Origin: Blasia pusilla
Lineage: Eukaryota; Marchantiophyta; Marchantiopsida; Blasiales
DNA length: 64,000 nt
Reading direction: 5' to 3'
NCBI GenBank assembly: GCA_050084515.1
Contig: CM114275.1
Coordinates: 3,906,001 to 3,970,000, forward strand
The notes beneath the pieces were generated by a model. The model saw nothing but the letters and a program-made list of their open reading frames with translations, had not been told where the DNA came from and made no database searches. A program made the translations under genes and the position numbers. Positions 21,473-32,739 of this stretch are shown here, piece after piece. Each line of letters opens with the position of its first letter. The stretch's first letter is position 1.

Positions 21473-22854
21473 ATGGCCGCTTCCGTATCATCCTGCGCTG
21501 TTGCAACCCCGAAGGTGACCGCGGTTCCAGCGAGCTTGTCTTCGTCGCGATCGGCAGTAAACGGAGGCAGAGTGGTGGTTGCTTTCCCCTGCAATGCGAT
21601 CGCTGCCAAGTCAATTGCCGTTAGCTGCCGAGCTTCTGCGGAGGAGGAAGACAGTTCCGTCGTGACTCGGCGATCGGCTCTCGCTCTGCTCGCCGGTGTC
21701 GCAGCTGTCAGCAGCCGAGTCTCGCCTGCCGATGCGGCATACGGAGAGGCTGGTGAGTCTTTGGCTTTGGAGTCTTCCAGCGCCGCCCTGTCTGGAGTCC
21801 TGGATGTCGTCGAATGCCTCATTATGGGGGAAGGATTGTTTTTCACCTCGCCACAAGGGAAGGTCCGGGAATGTTGAGTGTTGTCTACGGCGGTTGGACT
21901 ATCTGTCTTTTCTGAAGTTTGACAACGATCGGCATGTGTGACTTTGCAGCTAATGTGTTCGGTGCCCCAAAGCAGCAGTCCGGATTCACTCCGTACTCAG
22001 GCGAGGGTTTCACTGTTAACATTCCGACGAAGTGGAATCCGAGTAAGGAGGTTGAGTTCCCCGGACAGGTTTTGAGGTTCGAGGACAACTTCGATCAGCT
22101 CAGTAACCTTTCTGTCTCCATCTTACCTTCTGACAAGAAGTCGATCAAAGATTACGGTTCCCCTGAGGAGTTTTTGAAGAAGGTGAGTCCCGGAACATCG
22201 TTTGTTTGGACCGCTTCGCTCCATTATGAAGAGTCTTGGTCTTCAAGGAACCTGTTCTCTGTTTTCCTCCAGCTGATGTTCTGCCGAAAGTAAAGGACGG
22301 GTGGTTTCGTGATCCTGTTCGTCTGTGTCCGAGCCTCGAGGGTGTTGACTGTGAAATGGCAATCTTTGCAGGTGTCGTACTTGCTGGGCAAGCAGTCCTA
22401 TCAGGGAAAGACTTCTTCTGAGGTATTCATCGATTGCCGACTGTATTTCAAGGGCTGAGAGGTTGTCGTAGTCTTTCCTGATTTTAACATCGACCAATTA
22501 CGTATATAGACTTCAGACCGTACGTGTCCACTAAGTTGTGTTTGAACAATCCGAGGGGCTTGCATGTTTCTTACAAGACTATTGGCGTTTCAGGGAGGGT
22601 TCGATCCCGATTCCGTCGCCTCCGCTAGCATTTTCAACAGCGACGTCAAGGAGTTGGGTGGCAAATCCTACTACGACTTGAGCTTGCTCACCCGCACCGG
22701 AGATGGTAATGAAGGTGGTAGGCATCAATCCATTGTTGCCACCGTTTCTGATGGCAAATTGTACATTTTCAAGGCTCAAGCTGGTGACAAGAGATGGTTC
22801 AAGGGAACCCAGAAGTTCGTTGAAGGTGCTGCCAAGTCTTTCGCTGTAGCTTAA
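21473..22854 (+). CDS. psbP: PsbP, 23-kDa subunit of the oxygen-evolving complex (OEE2)
   Basis: Exons are 21473-21752, 21950-22182, 22372-22422 and 22594-22854. All introns are GT-AG, and the 825 nt encode 274 aa, close to the usual precursor length. Residues 1-60 are a Ser/Ala-rich stroma-targeting peptide. Arg66-Arg67 followed by a hydrophobic stretch and an Ala-Asp-Ala-Ala site at about 86-89 form a twin-arginine thylakoid transfer signal, as known for PsbP. The mature protein begins near AYGEA. It contains [32 protein letters not shown] and the C-terminal [20 protein letters not shown], all diagnostic. PsbP sits on the lumenal face of photosystem II and helps retain calcium and chloride at the manganese cluster. 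The ATG at 21473 was chosen for its context (GCAATGGCC). An in-frame upstream ATG at 21434 would add 13 residues. The gene appears intact. Confidence 0.96.
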
Positions 22855-24480
22855 GCAGTATTGAGGGGTTTAGATACTGATTGACACGCTTCGCTTTTCC
22901 AACGGTGATGGATGAAGAAGAAAAGTAGCTACAAGCCTTCTTTCACCTTCTTGGGCACTCTGGTTAAGGAGCGAGCGAGTCAAGTTGTATCACAGAGTGA
23001 GGGTAATTTCGCCTTCATATTCAATGTTGACCTGCTGGTGAGGAGTAGTCTATTGCTGCACGCGGGCAGAGTGCACTCGTGATGACTGTCATCTAAGGCC
23101 TTGTAACATAATGTACAGTTAAACTATGAGAAGGGACCAGTTACAAGTTCTTTTCAAACACTCTGCACATTGCTAGCGAATGTCCCCATGTTTCCGCCGT
23201 ACAAGTTTGGCCCACCGTGCCTGGATTCTATTTACTGAAGCAGACCTGAACGCGAGGTTCTTCCGTGACTCCTGTCAATCCTTCGCTCCACAAGTGATGT
23301 CTCCCCGTCATGATTTGACGTCCTTGAACGTGAATCGCCTCTGTCGATCGTTCCATTGTTCTCTCGCTTCCTTCCCCTAGTTTTGGACTGCCAGTCGTCT
23401 CCTATATACTGGGTGTCCCCTTTCCTGGGCATGAACATCACTAGGTAAACACCGTGTTCTTCTCGTACATATTTCTTCGTGTGACCATCTATCCCTCGAT
23501 CTGTTTTCAGCGATACCTGTTCGCATAAATCTTCGCGAACTGCACCACTTCACGGCGATCACCTTCGGGTGGAGGGAACCAATCGCTTCTAAGCGGACTA
23601 ATGGATATGACGAGTACCGGTTTTCACCTAACCATCCCACAGCCTCCCATCGTGACACATGGTCTTTCGTACCTATGTAGTGAACTGGTTAGGTATTTGT
23701 GTTGACCAGTATATGATCTGCCAGATTCACTAGCCCAGTAGTGATCTGGAAAGAAACACAGGTCGAGACACGACCATGGGCATACTGGTAAATCTCACGG
23801 TGTTCGCTATTCGGACCGCACAACAGTGACATTCCTGCGGAAGAATCCACCCTCACCTTGTCGTCGGTGTAAATTAGGAAATCAGTCGTTCCCGGACGCA
23901 ATCCGTGTGACATCCAAGACGAGAAGCATGAAACTTGCAACTATTCCCTTCTCGTGAAACTTACAGAATCTGGAGTGGAAGCTTAAAAGTCCCGCTGCAA
24001 CTCACACCTCGGATAGTGGAATCGTGGCCGCGCTCAGCGGCGTGGGTACACCCACAGGCACGAAGTCAGAACCGACTCCAGTGTTCTTCGATAGTCCCAG
24101 AGTCCTCTTGCGAATCCCCTGACGCTCCCCAGCAGACATAGTTGTTCTTGATCGGATAGCGCACTCATCATCTCCTGGCCATGTCCGCGAGCCGTCAGGA
24201 GATGTGGGGACGCCACTGACGAGTAGGAGCTGCTGATAGCGATAGGTCCGGCATCTCCAAAAGGGAGATACGTGGGTCCCCACGTATCCAAGGGGAACTA
24301 ACAACTGGAACACAAGGACTCCGGAAGCATCCAGTAGCGACGAGGCGCGCGCATTCTCGGCATTGGAACGGACCTATCATCCGGTAGGGGAGAAAGGCTC
24401 TCTAACCTTCCATTGGGTAGAGCCCGAGAATGGATAGAGCCAAATATTACGTTCCGTAGATAAGCGTGAACATGGACGAA
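22855..24480. other. psbP 3' flank and GC-moderate intergenic DNA
   Basis: The first 250 bases are probably 3' UTR. Several minus-strand ORFs (for example 23689-23940) are open but show no domain and no coherent exon chain. A small hairpin (ATACGTGG/CCACGTAT) lies near 24268-24287. Confidence 0.4.
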
Positions 24481-25293
24481 GAACTACATGGTCTTCAGTC
24501 GGCAAGTTATAAGGGTGATCGAGTTGGGGGTTGTGACGATCGTTGTTGAGGAATGGGTGTAACTGCCATTAGGCTTGCGAGAAGTTTTCGTCTCTAAAAG
24601 GTGTATTTGACATGTACTTCGTAAACTAGGTGCCACTTCTAATTTCACCGATATTGTTTTTTTAAAGAGGAGCAATTTAGTATAGAAATGGAAACACAAC
24701 AAAATGATAGGAAAGGATTAGTTTTGGGTTAGAAATTTGGAAATGAGGGATAATTTAATTATCCATAATCTATATTATTATCGGAAAGTGTTTTTTCATT
24801 TTGACATCATTTTTTTTTTACACTTTTTTTTTTAGTAAATAACATAGTTTGATGTTTAAATCAATAGGATCGCTCAAATTCAATTATATACTGAGAATGA
24901 GTATATAATTGAATTTGTTCGTTTGTTGCCCGTAACTAACCGGAAACTATCATAAATGAGAGCAACCTAAACTTCTGGTTTGTATGAGACTTTTTCCAAA
25001 AATATTGTTACATGAAAAATTGAAACATTATGTGAAAAATAAAACGATCTTCTACTTTTTTGGGGAAAAAAAGAGTCTTTTCACTTCTTCATTTGGGAAA
25101 AAAGATAAACCCCCTTCCTTTTACCAACCCCATCTCCCCATTTCTAAAATAAAAGTACTCTAATCATTTTGAATAAAAGTTCTTGTCCCTTCATTCTCCC
25201 ATACCCAAGTTTCCTCTAAGAAGTCTAGAGCGTATTAGGGAGGGTTATGGTCCTATCTTCAGGTAGTAGAGAGGAGGCAAATATATGAAGGAA

Positions 25294-25342
<49 letters not shown>

Positions 25343-27670
25343 ATGCCACCCTTTCCAAGAAAAATAAGAAGCTTACTAGAAGAGGGGAGGGGGAGGAAGG
25401 TTGTGGCTTTAGGTCTAACATGAGATGAGATAATAGAGACCAGGGAAAAGTAGGAAAAAGGCTCTCTCTTGTGCATAATACACATTATTTTTCTTGGATA
25501 GAACTTACTAAAGCATGTTAGATGTTTTTGTTCTCCTCACCAAAAAAATGACTATATGTGTGGAAATCATCATTGGAATAGGGCCTTTTTCTTGATGTTG
25601 AGTGTCATATCTATACAAACTAGCCAAGTATCTATAACCATTCATGTCTTTTTTATTAGTATGGCTAAGCAATAGCAATCTCAATTGAAAGTTGATATTT
25701 TGCTTCCTTGAAGAGGATGTATTGGTTGTTAGATTTTTTTTAAATGGAGATGAAAACTCAAAAAATAATACAATAGTCCCACTCATAGATTGCACTAAAT
25801 TTTTTGTTACCTATCGTGTTATGTGTAAGGAGAATCACACTAGATAGACTAGTGAAAATTTAAATAGATGATATGTGCCAATTAGTCCAATATAAACTTG
25901 TAAAGAAACTATAATATGAAAACACAAATCTACCACTTTTGGGCCCTTCTACATTCAAATTTCTCCTTGAGGTCTACTTTAAAATTTATCTTAATTTAGC
26001 CAAAGTCGATTGCTCACTCTTTTGGGCTTTCACTTGAGGTAACGTCTAAAATTTGGAAAGTTAATATATTCATGTGGATCGAAAACGTAAGGTACTCAAG
26101 GGGATAATAACCTCCAATCCTTCAAACATGATAATTTCCCAAAAAAAGAAATGGGAAATTGGAAAAAACCCCAATCTCCCTTCCCATTTCATTTGCAGTT
26201 CTACTATCCTCCTCCTCATCTCACCTTTGGTTCCCCTCCTTTTTATGTTTGGAAAAGTCTCCACTCCCACTCTAGCAAGATATTTTTTTCAAAAAATTTA
26301 TGTTGAAGGACATCTGATGTGACTCTTTGTCCATTTGACTATTCCTAATGAGACGATTCCAGCAAGGAATTTGCAATGAAGAAAATCTGATCAAAAAGCT
26401 TTTCCAATAGCTATTTTTAATAGAAATTTTTGGTAAGGAATCGTAGGTGCCTCAAATTAGATTTGAAAATTTTCTTGATAGGATTTTTTGGATCAAATAT
26501 TGTAGCAGCATAAATAGGACCTAGAGCAATTTTTTTGATTGGCTATTTTGGGCACACCAAAAAAATGAGGAAATTCCATGTATGAAACCTTTTTAGGTAT
26601 GTTCCAATTTTCTAGTTAGATGTCAAAAAGCTAACTCAAATAATGAAATAGATTGAAAAAATCCATCCCCTTCACCTTCCTAATTTGGAAGAAATAAAAT
26701 TTCTTTCCCTACCTTAATCCCTTCTTAACCACTAAAGTGTAAACCCTCTTGTAATTCAAAAAACCCTTACCCCCAGACATCCCACTTCCTTATTTAGGAA
26801 ATAAATAGAAAAACCCTCCCTGATTTATCATACTCCAATTTTTTATTTTTAGCCTTGAAAGCCCTCCCTTATTCCTTCTCCTTTAGCCCCATCATACTAA
26901 CTAACATGGAAAATGATAATGAAACTCAAAACTAAATTATTATCTGTGTTGAATATCATGCAATCTCAAACTCTCTTCTAATTTTATGAGTTAGAATTCA
27001 TAAGTAATTTATGAAGAAATGCATAATTTTCAATGATAGATGGGAAAAAAGAACAAGATAAATTTTCAACATGAGATGGGAAGAGTGAAAAGAAGAAATT
27101 TTCACCAAATGAGGAATAGAAAAATTTGTTTTTAAAGATTGAATCTTTTATAGGAGAGGGGAAGAGAGATCAGATTTAGTTTTCAATAGGGAAGGATATG
27201 ATGGATAAATTTGAACTTTTAGTAGACTAGGGGAAGAGAGAGATAAAGTTTAGACAAGAGAAGTTTTGATAAAGAAATTTAATAAACCTACATTTATAAG
27301 TTTTCAACAAAGGCGGTGTTTATTAAAAAAAAGTTAATCTTTTTTGATTATTTGGGTTAGAACTTAGAACTTGAACCGATGTTAAAAATTCTTCTCATTG
27401 TCTAGGTAAAATTTGATTTTATCTCTTTCATACTAAAAGTATTTGGAGCTTTTCCTATTTGCTCACAATTCCCTCAAAAGTTAACTCATCCCTTCTCTGA
27501 CTATCAATTATCATGAACATGTTCGGACTACATTCTAATATGCATAAAAATTTTAATTGATATGTTAAAGCATATAGACTTGTGTGCACTGCATTCTAAT
27601 GTGCATAAACATTTTTGTTGACATGTCAAAGCATATCGAGTATATTAGAATATGTGACTAAATGTAGTAC
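24481..27670. other. AT-rich repeat desert, no supported gene
   Basis: Low-complexity A/T runs and degenerate purine-rich units. 27000-27280 resembles 50160-50760. No coding signal was found. Confidence 0.5.
25296..25337 (+). repeat. (CT)n microsatellite
   Basis: Twenty-one uninterrupted CT units. Confidence 0.97.
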
Positions 27671-27673
27671 TCA

Positions 27674-27780
27674 TCTATACTATTAAGGCAAGAGCCCCTT
27701 TTCTTAGAGTGGTAAGTGGGCACTTGCTTGAATGGATGAAGATTTCTTCATTTGGCGGAGGCCACCTAGCTCCTTACTAT
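27674..27780 (+). mobile_element. Helitron 5' end-like sequence
   Basis: TCTATACTATTAAGGCAAGA follows an A, which is the form of plant Helitron 5' ends. The partner 3' end was not found. ORFs between here and 28.7 kb show no domain. Confidence 0.45.
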
Positions 27781-28791
27781 TTCTAAAATGGCTGGTATGG
27801 GACATCATTTACTTATCTCTCACTTAGTTTGTGTACATGTATCTCTTGGCTAATAACGGAGGGTACTTTTCACTTTTGGCCATCTCTTACTTACCACAAT
27901 AGAACACTTATGACAACTTCCCAACTGTTGTATTGGGTGGTCTCTAAACATCTAACCCTCATGTTAGAGGGACATGGAGAGAAATGTGAGGGCAGAGGTC
28001 TTCACTTGATAGCATTGTGAGAGTTTGGAGGACCAATTCATAAAGAATTTGGCAAGATGGTGATTTTGAGGAGTTTGCATTTGATTCTTTTGCAGCTTTG
28101 TGTGCATAAGGAACTCTTATCTTTGTGTCAACATTTTTTGAATTAGTAAAAGGAAGGGAATCCTCTTTCCCCTCCTTCCTCCCTGTGTCCCTTCTCCTTC
28201 TACGTGGAGACACCTCCTCCATGACATGATTGGGAACGCATTTGGAGGTTTGACCTTGTGTGAGATAAATAACATTCCAACGTGTATATTTAGCGGTCTG
28301 CAAGAACAAAAAGTGACTAGTTAGAATGATTGTACAATGCACCGGTGATCAACATAATAATGGATCATAAAAATCATCCGATAACAATGTATTTTTGTGA
28401 AAAATTACCAATTCTCAAAATTTCATAAAAATCAAAAATACATACAATCCTCTTATTTATTTTAATATAATACTTCATGATATACAATATTTCTAGTATA
28501 AACACCCACTTTGTTCATTGCAAAGGGGGGATGGATAGGAAACTGTAATCAAAATGTCGCAAATCCTCGGGGGTCTCACTTCCACAAATATGCCCCATCA
28601 CTTGCGACAAAGTAAGGGGTTTTTTAATTGTGTCCCTTGGAAGACTTATTAAGTTTTGTGGAAGAACAATAGGGTTCAATTTATTCCATGGCGCTCTTAA
28701 AAGAACAATAGGATCTTTATATTAGTTTCCCTTCCATGAAAGAAGTTCACATAAGATAGGGTTAATACTCATCAAATATATAAAATACAAA

Positions 28792-29010
28792 CTAGTAAGG
28801 TGCCCATGCAATGCATGGGAAATAAAAAAGTGTTTCAAGAGCTAGCGTATAGCGTGTGAAGGGAAGAGATTAATGATGTTACACATAAATTTAAATTTTT
28901 TTCTTACTTTCCGTAGCATGTGAAATATTTTCTTGCTGCCAGTTGCTACGTGTCTAGCAAAGAGGTGTTTGTAAATCAAGAAGGCATTCTCCCATAATAA
29001 TATATTTATA
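28792..29010 (-). mobile_element. Short non-autonomous Helitron
   Basis: On the minus strand the 3' end is a hairpin (CCCATGCATTGCATGGG at 28819-28803), eight bases, then CTAG at 28795-28792 followed by host T. This is the classical Helitron 3' terminus. The 5' side shares its first 100 bases with the inverse copy at 19885-19995. It has no ORF. Confidence 0.65.
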
Positions 29011-29382
29011 TTTATATTAATATTTATTTCAAATTTAATTTTGTATAATAATTTTCCTCCCTAGGTAAGAAATTCTTTGATTCTTTGTAGGGAAATTTAG
29101 AGGGAAATTTTATTTTATTTTAAAAATGGTTTTCCCCCTTAACCATTTTCTCACTATTTCTCCCGAGTAGACCGTACTTGAACCGGGTTTGGATTTAGGG
29201 GAAAAACTTCCAAGGAAAGACGAACAACCGCCACTCGAAAGCGAAGCTTGCAAGCAAGTTCAAGGCGGGTTGTAGGGAGGTTTAATGATCGAGCAAGCTT
29301 TGATCAATCCTCTATCTAGTTCTTCCCAAATAACGAACATGTTGAAAATCTTTCTTTGATCTGTGATGACTAACACCTACTT

Positions 29383-30420
29383 GTGAAAAAGCTCGTGAAG
29401 CAGCTCAAGGCATTTTTTCTTCAATTGGATCTACATCTTTCGTTACTGGAACCTCAGACGGACAGATTGTGCTTCTTTAGAATTGTTTGTGTATGTCTAT
29501 TTTTTTGGCTTATTGTTGAAGTTGGTTCACCATTGTTCGGAATTGGTTGGTTTATTGTTATCCACCCTCTTGTTTTCAAGCTGATTTAGGTAAGCAGGTG
29601 ACCTCTCTCTCTTTTGATTCACATTTGGTCATAGGGGAAATCAGATTTGGTCATGTGAGAAGATATTTGCAACCTAATGCGCCCAACAAAAATCTTCATC
29701 TCGTTGCCATCTCTCTACTGGATTTATGTGATTCTCCACGGAGCCACCATGCACTTGCTTCTTGTAATACAACCATGCGCCAAACTCGAATGAGCACTCA
29801 ACTGCAGTATTCACTTGCGCCCGTAGTTTTCCAAAACGAAATGTATGATTGAAAGCTTAAACCAATATTGTCTCTTGTGGACAGTTGTGTATAGAGTGAC
29901 TAGCGAATCAAATTTTCTGCTTGTTGCCAATCATATTTTAATCTTTGAGCTCTCCAGAAACACTTGAAAATTCGCAACTCTCTATGAGTGTGGTTATGAA
30001 GGAAAATTGACTATTGTGGCGATTCCCCATACAATAGTGCCTACTTTAACTTATGAGGGCAAGATTATCTATAAATCCACCCTTATAAATCAATTGTCTT
30101 GCAATCCTTTCATGTCAAAGGACAGGCTAACTCGAATAGCCCAAAAGACATATTACACTATTGGCAAGGGAAAGGAGTGTGATCCTAATTGCCCAAATTT
30201 TTTAGTTGATGTTGGTAGTGATATCGTAAATTTTTTTGAATCTAGAGCAGACATTGGCCCTTCCACAAGATCAAAAAAGTCAAAGAAAAAGAAGGGAAAA
30301 GAGACACAACTTGCAGTGGAGGCAATAGTTGCAAAAAAGGAGTATTGGTTTGGGTGTATTATGATTATAATTCAAAAGAATGATACACATTGGTCAAGAT
30401 GTCATAGGGCCTTGACTTGA
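29383..30420 (+). other. Unassigned ORF cluster, possibly relic or captured gene pieces
   Basis: Three ORFs (29383-29589, 29547-29852, 30007-30420) lie in the same direction. The last (137 aa) has a clear folded-looking start with SKDRLTRIAQ and a Cys-Asp-Pro-Asn-Cys pair, then a Lys-rich SKKSKKKKGKE tail. I do not recognise any. They lie between Helitron termini and the Helitron replicase, so gene capture is possible. Spurious openness in AT-rich DNA is also possible. Confidence 0.3.
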
Positions 30421-31500
30421 TGGACATGCCTATACCTCCTCTTAGACAAAAGGGAAGCATTTTTCCTTTCATGTGTAGTTGATACAAGTCTTCCGACCAT
30501 GGTAACAACAAAACCTTGTTCACTTATGATGCAATAGATGTGCAATGGATTGATATTTAAATGGTGATTTCTAATGTGAACTTGACAATGAAATTAAGGG
30601 TACAAGATAGAATATATATATACTTGATTCGGTTGACTTACATGCTTTGAGTACATACATTCAGAGTGTGAGTTGATCTTGGTGAGATTTTTTATGTTTG
30701 AGATATGGTGAATTAAATATTTTGTGGATTGTGCTTAGAGTGTACTTGACACTATTGAATTGTTAGTAGGTTAGTGGGAGGGAGTAGGCTAGGGGGATGA
30801 CATATTGGTTGATTGAGCTTATTGCTCAATTAGGGGTTGAATCCCCTCTATCATAGTGTAAGGACATCATGTTGGATGTTAATTTAACATGGTACTTTTC
30901 TTTTCTTTCAAGGCCTTATTTATTTCCAGTGATTGCTTTACTTAAAGAATTTTAGGGGTACCAAAAATGAAAAATGACTATTTTAAAGTACATAAGGGTG
31001 AGAAAAAAAAATATAAGTTAGGGGGTCTAGACCCTAAAACGTCGTAGGTGATGTCGAGCCTTTCATAAAGTGAACCCTCCCCCTCCCCCACCCCAGGCAA
31101 GCGCAAATCAAAAGGTAAACCAGAATGAGGTGTAATCAATAGGATGCATGGAATAAACACTCGAGCTCCAATATTTTTTCTTGTGATAATTATTGTATCT
31201 ATAAGATGTCGAGTAAAACCAAAAATCACCATTTTCTTGTCCCTTTACTTCATTTTTATTCTATAATAGCATGGTGAGATCAAATATTTAAAGTCAAAAG
31301 ATGAGGTGGTAAGATGGATGGTAAACATGTGTTCACAAATTCAATAGGATAACAAGCCTCATCTCATTGTTTGAAACAAAATCAATACTTTAAAAGTATG
31401 CAAATGCAAAAATAAATAAAATCACTAACGATAAGAGGGATGATAGAGAATAGTATGGCAATACTTATGTTGAAAAAACATATTTATGATATTTTAAAAC
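30421..31500. other. Intergenic, no supported gene
   Basis: AT-rich. Includes a C-rich patch at 31075-31095 and short ORFs without domains. Confidence 0.5.
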
Positions 31501-31509
31501 ATCAATATT

Positions 31510-32150
31510 ACCTCTCCTAGAAATTGAGACATGATTTTAGCATTGATAATAACCACACTAGATTCTTTGTCAAAAGAATTGATGTACCTCCGAAGAAGTC
31601 AAAGTCACTCCACGTATCAACATTATATCCATGAACAATGTCAATGAAATCATTGATTCTTATTGTCTTAACAATTATGACATATAGAAAATTTATAAAA
31701 TCACCTCCGAGGTCCGAATATAATGCTATATGACCCTCACCAACCTCCAATAACCTTTTTGCAAATGCTTCTTGCCCTTGTTGTACATATCCTACAAAAG
31801 TACAAGATTCGAGGATTAGTTCATATTCTAAAGAACTAAAAGTACATATGATATAAAAAGGAGAAATAGAACGTTTATTCTTTTCTACCTTATAAAGTGT
31901 TCACTCTCATATTCACAGTGAGTTTCAATAATCTCACATGAGACCAAATAAGATATCTCTTAAGTGTTGCCGCTAAAACAGTAAGACGATCTCCTTGACG
32001 AAAAATCGGAAGAAGTTGTCAAAAGTCATCACCAAATAGAAACATCTTCCCTCCAAAAGGAAAAATGTCGAAGTGAAGGATCCAACAAACCCATGATATC
32101 TTGGAAAGTACCACAATGGGTCATAAGAGCTTCAACAAGGTTGCACATAG
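31510..32150 (-). pseudogene. Helitron helicase (Pif1-like) C-terminal part, decayed
   Basis: The minus-strand translation shows the Pif1 block FPFGGKMFLFGDDF, then a stop, then QLLP (about 32065-32010). This corresponds to the conserved Gly-Gly-Asp-Phe-Arg-Gln motif with Arg turned to a TGA. It is followed by LWSH/NMRV-type residues (about 31945-31900) and, after a gap, LLEVGEGHIALYSDLGGDF (about 31755-31700), the Helitron helicase segment that follows motif V. Several stops and shifts are present. In intact elements this helicase unwinds DNA during rolling-circle transposition. Confidence 0.75.
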
Positions 32151-32159
32151 ACAAAGTTC

Positions 32160-32720
32160 GTGAGTGTGGACATGTCCATGTCCATGGACTTACATCCATC
32201 ATATAGAAGGACTTGTTTGTGTGGGTCCTATCTCCATCTTCTTTCTCATCTCCCCCACTTGCCTTCGTGATCTTCACTTTCTCGTTGTTTCGTCCTCCCA
32301 CCTCCAGTCCCTCCCCCCTTATTGCCTCGCCCACCCTTGCCTTGCTTTCCACCACGAATTATAAGTATGGGCCCAGGTTTGCACATGGAAAAAGTTTGTG
32401 TCCGCGGACATGTCCTTGTGGACCAAGGTATCCGAGGCCTCCCAAAGCCCGCCACGTAGACTCGTCTGACGGAACCCGCACCTGTTGCAGGGCTGCCACA
32501 GCGGACTCTAGGCAGGCCCATGTATGGGTCGGGCATATCCGAGGTAATGTCCGGACTTGTCCGTCCCATGGACAGACTTGTTCATTTCCATGCAATCTTA
32601 TATGGGCCCCACCTTTTGCAATCCATGTTCGTGGACATGTCCAAATTTTTCCGTCCATGACACAATGTCCATTTTTATGCAACGGTGCAACCATGAGCTT
32701 CATCTCACCAAATCAACTTC
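32160..32720 (+). repeat. Dispersed repeat D, copy 2, inserted in the Helitron relic
   Basis: It separates the replicase half (32.75-34.6 kb) from the helicase half (31.5-32.15 kb), so it probably inserted there. It carries repeated GGACATGTCC palindromes (about 32169, 32407 and 32635) and degenerate versions. The related copy is at 19485-19790. Confidence 0.55.
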
Positions 32721-32739
32721 ACTTTTTGTATAAGGCATG

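Noticed and set aside
21072-21846. Long minus-strand ORFs (180 and 236 aa) over the psbP first exon
   Set aside because: They are antisense shadows of the GC-rich psbP transit-peptide exon and carry no domain.
23377-23940. Minus-strand ORFs (93 and 83 aa) downstream of psbP
   Set aside because: Open frames without domains. I could not build an exon chain with consistent phases, so they are not called as genes.
32160-32650. GGACATGTCC as p53-type response elements
   Set aside because: The motif fits that pattern by chance. Plants have no p53, and the sequence belongs to a repeat.
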